Below are positions 34,841-44,700 of a DNA stretch of 64,000 bases, piece by piece; positions within the stretch are counted from its first letter, which is position 1; each line of letters begins with the position of its first letter. The position numbers and the translations under genes are program-made. The notes below the pieces were generated by a model. That model had not been told where the DNA came from, did not search any database, and was given only the letters and a program-made list of their open reading frames with translations. The stretch spans positions 6,318,197-6,382,196 of the forward strand of contig NC_061151.1 in assembly GCF_905220365.1 (NCBI RefSeq), given 5' to 3'. The DNA comes from Vanessa cardui (Eukaryota; Arthropoda; Insecta; Lepidoptera; Nymphalidae).

Positions 34841-37800
34841 TCAACACAAATGCTGGACCAGCTGCCCGCAGACGTCCGTCTTCGTCAGCTCGAAGTCCGC
34901 CGCCTTACCTCGCTGCAAGATCTCTATCGTCGACCTGGACTCCAGCTGCTTGATGTGATGCAGGACCTTCGCTTCGGGGAGGGGTTGTATGGGCTTCGCG
35001 ACGATGAGGGTCGTGTTCTTGAGCGCCCTCGCGAGGCTCTTGAGGAACTTGTACCACTGCCTCTCGTTGGCGGTCGCTTCGGGCGTGTTCACGAGGACGA
35101 TGGCGCGCTCCATCAGCGCGCAGACGCAGCTCAGGGTCAGCTGGAAGTCAAATAATATGTTTGAAAGTGCTGTTTTAGTGATAAGGTCGCCTCTTGTCCA
35201 TCTTTATTAATCGTATCTAAATGATTAATTTATTGGTTTATAATAATGAGTACTTAAGATTTAATTTGGAGTTAAAACATAATTCGAGATAATTTATATT
35301 TATCAAGATGATCAAGGTCAACAAATCAACTCCATCTTTACTATCATTACAAATTCAAAATTGAGTCTGTATATAGCAAATATGTTTGTTAACTTTTACG
35401 TTTTATATTAAACAATTAAACATCATAGAAATCTGCATAGACGTTTTCAAGTCACGTGACAGATTAAAAAAAAAACAGATTATAAAAGCATTGCATTTTT
35501 AGTTATGGACACTTTATTTTTTGCATTGTCAAATAGCCTATTAAAAATAATAAAAATCTGCATGGACATTGTCAAGGACACATAAGGCATAAGTAACAGA
35601 TGACATTAGATATATATAATTCTTGAATATCATATAGGAAATGTTAGATCAGCGGGCAAACTTACAGAAGTAGTCAACACATGGGGGGTCCTCGCTGGGT
35701 CCAGGGCTTCGGAGAGGAAGCTGCATGACTCTATAACCGCAGACCAGCCTGATGTGCTCTGAATGTAGCTGTGGACGATAATGGTCTATATTTTATGTCA
35801 ATAAAACACTTATGGAAGTACTGTTTCTACTGCACTGGCTCAGCAAACACAGTGAGGCTACGTATTGCGAGCGGGTCGGGTGCGTACCGGCGGTAGTGGT
35901 GCGCGAGCGCGGCCAGGCCGCCGTCGTCGCGGCGCGCGGCGGGCGCCAGCGCGCGCAGCACGCGCGCCCACAGCGGCCGCAGGCGCGCGTGCGCCGCCGG
36001 CGCGCGCCGCAGGAAGCGCGCCAGTAACGCCTGGAATACATACAACACACGTTACGGTAAGTACACGACCCTGTCCGATCCGTAGGCGTCCTAAGCACGT
36101 CCTACACGATCCCGTCGACAGACTCACTGCCGACAACACTACCCAGATAGGTACAGACACACACCGACCCCGCCGGTCGAGGTCCCTATTTACCGACACG
36201 TCGGCGCCTAGGCGTACGACGTTGAATGCACACGTCATTCCTCCCTGGAGTCGACGACGGCGTCCTAAGCCGAGGTCCGGCCTCATAGGAGGCACCCTTA
36301 GGATGCGCGTATTCTGAGCCCTTCAGTGGGCTCCCATCACTAGGCCTGAGCATATAGCTCGCCTACCCCACCCGGTGACGCTGTAGAGGCCAATAGGGCC
36401 AACAGCAATACACATTTCGAAAAAAAAAAAAAAGTAAGTACACGTTAGCTAATAGTACTATCCTTGACGACTTCCGTTCGCGACTAGGTACACCAGTTTT
36501 CATGGGTGAGCCACCTGATGGTAAGTGGTCACCATCATCCATAGACACTGACACTGTAAGATATATTAACTATTCCTTACATCATCAATGTGCCACCAAC
36601 CTTGGGTACTAAGATATTGTGTCCCTTGTGCATGTAGTTACACTGACTCACTCACCCTTCAAACCGGAACACAACAATACTGAATACTGTTATTTGGCGG
36701 TAGAATAACTGATAAGTGGTGGTGCTAACCTAACCTAACCTAACCTACCCAAGGTTAGGTTAGGTTAGGTTAGCATTATAGTTAGGACGGGCTTGCACAG
36801 AGCCCTACCACCAAGTAATATATACAACAATACTATGTTGCCTTGTGGTGGTGTTTGTAGTACCGTCTGTTCTTCTGATTTCTCACAACCAGGAATATAT
36901 GTGATATTGTCCAATATTTATTACTGAGTCCCTGTCAGTGACGCCAAACTCAGCTGACTAAACCCAGTAGAAAATCTTGGCTTTACACTTACCCTGCCTT
37001 TCCTGACAGTCAGCATCTGAGGCAGTCGATCACTATGCAGGAGACCAGAAAACATCTTGTTCAGTAATTCATCCTTGTCCTCGTCTAGGAGATTCTTGAT
37101 CGGTGCTGGCTTCTGACATAACGCCAGGTTAACTACCTATAACAATATATTATGTAAACATCTTTACTAATATCATAAATACTAAAATGGTATAGTAAGA
37201 CACAACTTAGATGACATCGGCAAAGTGCTCTATCAAATTTTCAATATTCATTTCTTATGCGAATATAATATGTACACAAACATAATATCTTGATCATTAC
37301 GATCTAATATATTCGTCAATTTGCGCGAGAATCTATAGCGACGAATAGCGTCGAATGGGGAGCTGTTTCTATTGGTTGTGAATCTGCAATAATCGGTTTT
37401 ATTGAATTTGCCGACGCTACATCTAAGTTGTGCCGTACTGTATACAAAAAAAATTTGGGAATTCAAATTTTTTTTTAATGCATTCCATTTTTAAACAATT
37501 ACAATCGAAAGACGTTCCACCTACCTGTCGCTTGTCAATACACTCGTTTTTAGGGCTCTCCTGTTTTGGTCTCCTTTGTACGGACTCTATGTTCTTGAGG
37601 AATAGATTAGAATCTTCCTCTTGTTCAATCTCCGCTTCCTTCTGGGCCAGTTCAAGCTGTTTCTGTTTCTCTTCTCTTTCCTGAAATAACTTTATACGTT
37701 AATATGAGCTAAGATGGCCCAGTGGTTAAAATGCGTCTTTCTTTACTGATGATCGCGGGTTCAAAGCCAGGCAAACACCAGTGAATATTCATGTGCTTAA

Positions 37801-38763
37801 TTTGTGTTTAATTCATCTCATGCTCGGCGATGAAGGAAAGCATCATGAGCACATGCAAATGTTCCAAACCTTCTTCTCAAAGGCATAAGAAGGTCTAGGA
37901 CCAACGGTGGGAAATTTACTGTTGTTGTTGTTAATATGTGATCATTTAATACTATAAGATATGCATTGCATATGTAATAAAGGTAAATATAGTCGACAGT
38001 AATGGCTGATAGAGTAAAGATATATAAATAAGTTTGACCTTGAAATGGCGTCATATCATTGGTCGAGAAAGAAACCGTTGACACGCCCGTTTATCACGGA
38101 TTTGTGTAACAATGACGTTTTTAAAGGCGACGAATTGATTGAATACTAAATTGTTTATTCCGAGTCGAGATGACTGGAGTTAGAACGAGTGCATCTTAAC
38201 GAATAATTGAAACACAAAGAAACACCACTGTTTTCATCTGCTTAATTCGTCCAGCTTTAGAACTGCGTGGTTATTTTTTTTTTATGGTATACGTTGACGG
38301 ACGAGCATATGGGCCACCTGATGGTAAGTGCTCACCATCACCCATAGACAATGACGCTGTAAGATTAACTATTCCTTAAACCGTCAATGCACCACCAGCC
38401 TTGGGAACTAAGATTTTATGTCCCTTGTGCCTGTAGTTACACTGGCTCACTCAGCCTTCAAACCGGAACACAACAATACTGAGTACTGTTGTTTGACGGT
38501 TGAATAATTGATGAGTGGGTGGTACCTACCCAGAAGGGCTTGCACAAAGCCCTACCAAGTTACTTGGTGCCCGTTTATTCAACCATGCTCCAAAGCTCCT
38601 CATAAGGGAGAGGAGGCCTCGGGAGGTTACTTCAACTTACTTTCAATATCAGCGCGTTGGATATGGCCAGTGGATCGTTGAGTTCTTCAAGTCTTAGCAG
38701 TATGAGATATAACGCTTCTATATCCAGTAAGAGTTGTTTCGTTCTGCGGACTTCGCGTGGCAC
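34841..38763 (-). CDS. HPat: HPat exons 12-17: C-terminal Pat-C domain
   Basis: Residues about 693-1014 form the C-terminal helical-repeat region. Exon 12 is [20 protein letters not shown] and following, exon 13 a charged coiled stretch, and exon 14 ends [11 protein letters not shown]. Exon 15 is GC-rich ([14 protein letters not shown]), exon 16 contains [18 protein letters not shown], and exon 17 contains [20 protein letters not shown]. In the family this domain binds LSm1-7 and RNA. The last ~165 residues (from within exon 15) are the part duplicated in the array. The bias to GC in exon 15 leaves three frames open; only the chosen one joins exon 14 and exon 16 in phase. Confidence 0.85.
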
Positions 38764-41700
38764 CTGAAAAGAATGAATGAATGAATGAATCATTCAACAT
38801 TTGATATATATATATATATATCAAATGTTTGGGGATAATCTATAGTAATATTAAAAATACTCTGTCTGTAATGCTGTCAATTAAACCGCTGAACCGTATT
38901 TGGCCCAGTGGGTAGAACGCGTGCATCTTTATGCATGATTGCGGGTTCAAACTCAGGCAAGCACCGCTGATTCATGTGCTTAATTTGTCTTTATAATTCA
39001 TCTCGTACTCGGCGGTGAAGGAAAACATCGTGAGGAAACCTGCATGTGACAAATTTCATAGAAATTCTGCCACATGTGTATTCCACCAACCCGCATTGGA
39101 ACAGCATATTGGAATATGTTCCAAACCTTCTCCTCTAAGGGAGAGGAGGCCTTTAGCCCAGCAGTGGGAATTTACAGGCTGTTGTTGTTGTTGTTATGAA
39201 GAAACTTTGAAATCCAAAATTGGAAATCTTAAACCATAGGGAAACAGTGGGTGCCAACAGCTTTTTCTATTGGACGCGTAAATACCCACCTAAAACTACC
39301 ATAAAGCCTTACTAGTTACAAAGAACACTATTACGTAGTTATCCACCAAACAAAAGCTGGATCAGGGTTTAAATAGGCTCTGTACTACCACCGCAGAACC
39401 TTTTCCGACCTCCGTGGTCGAGTGGTGTGTACACCGGTTTTCATGGGTACGCCACTCCGAGGTTCCGGGTTCGATTCCCGGCCGAGTCGATGTAGATTAT
39501 TATTATTTTTCTATGTTGTCTTGGGTCTGGGTGTTAGTGGTACCGTCGTTACTTCTGATTTCCATAACACAAGTGCTTCAGCTACTTACATTGGGATCAG
39601 AGTAATGTATGTGATGTTGTCTCATATTTATTTATTATTTATTTTCACCAAGAATCTGCCATGACTTATTAGAGTAGGAAAGTAGTGACAAATATACCTC
39701 AGCAGGATTCGTGGTGCTCGCCACACTCGGAGCCCGGGACTGTCTCCCGGAGGCCGGCTCAGCGACGACTTCCACGTCGATTATCTTCCTGGGAGCCGTC
39801 ACACTACCACACTGAAATATAAATTTGTTGCCATTTAAAAAAAATATATACGTATATAGTTACTCTACCGCCAAATAACAGTACTTATGTATAATGTCTA
39901 AGTCTGTCTGTCTGTCTATCTTATCTCTAAGTTCCATGTGATGTTTCTTTTTTTTTTAGTATAAGGGCTTTTTAGTTTTTGTTCTTATAATTTCATTTAT
40001 TTATTTTCGTGTGCGCGCATGTCTTTATGTTTACCCAATAGTCAGGGGCCATCTGAAAATCAGTGTTGTGCATTACCACAGCCTATACTGACCCCTTGCT
40101 ACCTACAGTGTGTTCTTTAATTTATTTTTCCTGTATAAGATTATATTATTTTGCTACACACATGCATAGATATGTATGTGTGTAGCAAAATAAATGGTTT
40201 ACTCAGTAATGTTGTGTTCCGGTCTGAAGGGTGAGTGAGCCAGTGTAACTACAGGCACAAGGGACGTAATATCTTAGTTCCCAAGGTTGGTGGCGCATTG
40301 ACGATGTAAGGAATAGTTAATATTTCTTACAGCGTCATTGTCTATGGGTGATGGTGACCACTTACCATCAGGTGGCCCATATGCTCGTCCGCCAATCTAT
40401 ACCATAAATATATATATATATATATATTATACAATTTTTACCCATTATAGTGACTATAAAAGTAATGCTCCCATACAAAAAAAGGACGAGACATACGAAC
40501 CACACATATTTTCAAAACGGTTCTAGATTTTAGTTACTTGCTATACTAGTAGGTACCACCCACTCATCAGATATTCAACCGCCAAACAACAGTACTTTTA
40601 TTGTTGTGTTCCGGTTTGAAGGGCGAATAAACCAGTGTAACTACATACACAAGGGACATAACATCTTAGCTCCTTTGGTGCATTAGCGATGCAATGAATT
40701 GTTAATATTGCTCACAGCGCCATTGTCTATGGGCGATGGTGACCACTAACACTAACTTCTTCCGATTGTAGCACGAACATTATAAATTTGCCGCTCTGAA
40801 GTGACAACGGTGATCTCAACTGAGGATATGTTATATATATAGCGAGCGGGTTAGTGGTTCATTAGTGATGCAAGGAATGGTTAATATTGCTCACAGCGCC
40901 ATTGTCTATGGGCGGTGGTGACCACTAACACTAACTTCTTCCGATCGTAGCACGAACATTATAAATTTGCCGCTCTGAAGTGACAACGGTGATCTAAATG
41001 AGGAAATGTGGCAATATGGAGCGAGCACAGAGCCACAGAGGGCAACGTTGATCTCAAGTGAGGAAATTTGGCAATAACGGGTGTGCAGTGAGGCAGGCTA
41101 CCTGCAGCTTGCCGAGCGAATTCTCGAACTGCGTGGGCACGTAGGCGCGCGGCGCGTCGTCGCCCGTTGAGTTGTGGCGGTGAGAGTTGTGGCGCTCGCG
41201 CGGACGCAGATCGCTCTCCTGCTTCACCGCTGCACACACACACACAAACACACACATATAAACATACACATAAAACAACAACAACAACAACAGCCTGTAA
41301 AATCCCACTGCTGGGCTAAAGGCCTCCTCTCCCTTTGAAGAGGTTTGGAACATATTCCACCACGCTGTCCCAATGCGGGTTAGTGGAATACACATGTGGC
41401 GGAATTTCTATGAAATTTGTCACATGCAGGTTTCCTCACGATGTTTTCCTTCACCGCTGAGCACGAGATGTAAATTATAAAGACAAATTAAGCACATGAA
41501 ACAGAGGTGCTCGCCTGGGTTTGAACTCGCAATCATCGGTTAAGATGCACGCGTTCTAACCACTGGGCCATCTCGACTCACACATACACATACATTTAGA
41601 TTACTTGAATGAGACATTTCTTTATAATGTCGAAACGAGCTCCATCAAATACAAATACAAAAATTGACAAATAGGCGTTTTTAATAACTGAACTGATCGT

Positions 41701-44700
41701 ATTTGCCGCAATTACGTCACACCATGGCGGTGTTTTAGGTCACGTGACATGTAGATTAAAAATTACGACTTTCTAACTTAGTATGATAAAGTAATAATGT
41801 GATTTTATGACTCAAAATCAAAGTTTTATCAACGAATGTACCCTATTTAGTGAAGCTACCACCGGTTCGGAAAGTAGATTCTACCGATAAGAATACAGTA
41901 GTTACTCTTTTTCAACATTTAAAAAATACAGTCATGATAGTCAATACAATTATTTAAATTAATATATCCTGCTTGGAAGTCAACAGGTATTAACTCCACG
42001 CTTTATCATCTATAAAAAACTTGTATCGAATAACATGCCTTTTTTACCAATGTATTTTTTACAAACGATTTAAATTTACGAAACGGAAAAGTTAAAAATG
42101 TCTGCGGAATTTTATTTTCTTTCATTATTATTCAATTTATTACGTGATCCAACAATTTAGAATTGCGGAATTGTATATATAAATCTAAGATTTGTTTGAT
42201 TTGATTTTGATTTGTCAGGTCTAAGGGTTGTCCATTAATCACTTGATCTTTTTTTAGCATTTTTAACCCCCCCTCCCCCATTGGTGATAGTGAGGTTTAA
42301 GACCACCCCCCCTCCCCCTTCTCAACATCACGTATATTTTTACTACCTACAACGAATCCTAAAATTTTCTGAATATTATCTTAATTTAAATACAGGTATA
42401 AACTATAATCTTATTTTATTCTGAAATTAAGGACCATATTTGTTTAAAAGTCGCGCATTAGACGAAAAAATAAATACACGAGATATCTTACTACATTCTT
42501 GTGTTATTTTCGTGATTTTTATCAAACCCCACCCCCCCTATCAAGCCTCACGTGATAAATGGACAACCCCTTATCTGACCATTAGTTCAATACTTTATGA
42601 ATAGAAGTTTCACTTCACTTACACTTGAATAGAAATAGAGTACAAAGGAAACCTTACCTCCACTGTAGAAGGGATGATTCTGTTGATTGGCTTTGTGTGC
42701 TTCTTTCACACCCTCCTTTTCTTTGTTAGCCTGCCTCTCTAAGAAGACCTGGAAAAATAAATATATATATATAGATCCCGCTGAGTTTCTGAGGTGTTAA
42801 ATTCCGAACCGGTGGTAGATTTTTGACTATCAAGAAAGTGTAATTCTCATCTGATTGGTTTGTCAAATTAGACCAGCTTCTGCGACTGGCTTTCCACGAG
42901 TTAGAGGCCCAGCGGTTAGAACGCGTGCATTTTAACCGATGATTGTGGGTTCAAACTCAGACAGCACCGCTGATTCGAGTACTTAATTTGTCTTTATAAT
43001 TCATCTCGTACTCAGCGGTGAAGGAAAACATCGTGAGGAAACCTGCATGTGTCTAATTTCATCGAAATTCTGCCACATGTGCATTCCACCAACCCGCATT
43101 GGAACAGCGTGGTGGAATATGTTCCAAACCCTCTCCTTAATGGAAGAGGAGGCCTTATCTCAGCAGTGGGAAATGTACAGGTTGTTACTTTACTTTACTT
43201 TTATATAGATCCCGCTGAGTTTCTGAGGTGTTAAATTCCGAACCGGTGGTAGATTTTTGACTATCAATAAGAAAGTGTAAACACTTCTATTTTGCGTCAT
43301 GAGGCCAGCGTATTAAAGATAAAATACGACCTCCATGGTCGAGAGGTGTGTACACCGGTTTTCATGGGTACGCCACTCCGAGGTCCCGGGTTCGATTCCC
43401 GGCCGAGTCGATGTAGATACCATTAGTTTTCTATGTTGTCTTGGGTTTGGGTGTTTATGGTACCGTCGTTACTTCTGATTTCCATAACACAAGTGTTTAA
43501 GCTACTTACATTGGGATCAGAGTATTGTATGTGGTGTTGTCTCACATGTAAAAAAAAAATTTTTTGACTTGGCTATTCTTTAAAGAACTTACCGTATAGT
43601 AAAAGTCGTGTATATAGGGTGTTCCTGTGTTCAATTGCAACATCTGTATATTAATGAGCCACTGCTTCTCTCTCTGCGTCATGAGGCCAGCGTAGTCATC
43701 TGTATCGCTTGCACTATCATCGCTGTTTGAATGTCTGAAAGAGACAAATATATGTTAGATAGCTACTTTGCACAAGATGGATAACTTTCTGAATCTATCA
43801 ATCTGTTTTGGCTGTGAGTTCAATCAACCAACAATTTTATAAGTATACATTACTGATACTGAATATACTACAAAGTTTTTTTTATGGTATAGGTTGGCGG
43901 ACGACCATATGGGCCAACTGATGGTAAGTGGTCACCATCACCCATAGATAATGAAGCTGTAAGAAATATTAACTATTCTTTACTTCGTCAATGCACCACC
44001 AACTTGGGAACTGAGATGTTATGTCCCTTGTGCCTGTAGTTACACTGGCTCACTCACCCTTCAAACCGGAACGCAACAATACTGAGTACTGTTATTTGGC
44101 GGTAGAATAAGTGATGAGAGGGTGGCAGTGTTTCTTTATTATATTATTCATGCATGCAATCCGTTGTGTAGTTTTAAAGGTTTAAGTATACTATTGAGAT
44201 ATAGGGACAGAGAAAGCGACTTTGTTTTATACTATGTAGAGATTCAGCTATCTGACCAACATTCCTCCAAATGAAATAATATTATTATTTATGAATAAAG
44301 AGATGTCTTGGGTCCACAATCAATGCTCGACACACCGGGTGTAATCTCAACTATCCACACCCAAACAACCACAAAAGTGTCACATACACACATAGGAATA
44401 ACATATATGAAAAAACATACTAACCTATTTGCATTACTAAATGTACCATTCTGTCGATTGAACACCATATTATGATTATTCATGGCCTGGTTATTGAACA
44501 TATTCCTGTTATTCAACATGGGATGATGGCTCGCATTGTGGTAACTATTGTTGAACTGGAGCATCGGATGAGTATTCTGTATAATTTGCACCATATTCTG
44601 CGAGGTTAGGTTCTTTGAGTTATTATAAACCCGACTCTTCAGCTTTGGTTGATTCTGTACAACATTCTGAACGCTTTGAACCGACTTCTGAATTTTGCTC

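Larger units (their letters stand above)
810..35982 (-). repeat. Five-unit tandem array of the HPat 3' end
   Basis: Direct repeats of about 7.0 kb occur with units at 846-7913, 7914-14911, 14912-21948, 21949-28943 and 28944-35982. A 36-bp exon-15 scrap at 810-845 starts the array. The recurring junction is at the end of GCGGCCGCAG within HPat exon 15, followed by CCGGCGGCGCCTGCAACG. Only at 35982 does the exon instead continue into native sequence (GCGCGCGTGCGCC). Each unit therefore contains 3' UTR, exon 17, exon 16 and the last 95 nt of exon 15, plus several kb of downstream DNA rich in nested transposons. Unit lengths are 7068, 6998, 7037, 6995 and 7039 bp. Unequal crossing-over after an initial partial duplication is the simplest origin (inference). 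Confidence 0.93.
28944..35982 (-). repeat. Array unit 5 (type A'), joined to the intact gene
   Basis: This 7039-bp unit is the copy whose exon 15 continues past the junction into complete HPat, so its exons 16-17 are the genuine proximal 3' end. The part from 28944 to about 32590 matches unit 3. After that it resembles unit 2 more closely, with shared TATTATCAATGTCAGTGTTG at about 33530 and TTTCCGAAC at about 33938. The unit is therefore a mosaic. Confidence 0.87.

Noticed and set aside
810..35982. A CRISPR-like or satellite array
   Set aside because: The repeat period is 7 kb with coding exons and transposons inside; there are no short repeats with unique spacers.
810..35982. The array as a pure assembly artefact
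   Set aside because: Units differ by distinct insertions with target duplications, deletions and separate ORF lesions, so at least two or three units must be real. The near-identity of 2-3 and 4-5 still leaves the exact copy number open.
35793..36317. Alternative long frames over HPat exon 15 (145-150 aa)
   Set aside because: Only the [12 protein letters not shown] frame joins exon 14 (phase 0) and exon 16 (phase 2) at GT-AG sites. The other frames end in intron sequence.
39408..39500. Possible tRNA gene (GGTTCGATTCCCGGCC box)
   Set aside because: The acceptor and anticodon arms do not form, and the block is followed by a shared SINE body in several dispersed copies, so it is a SINE head.
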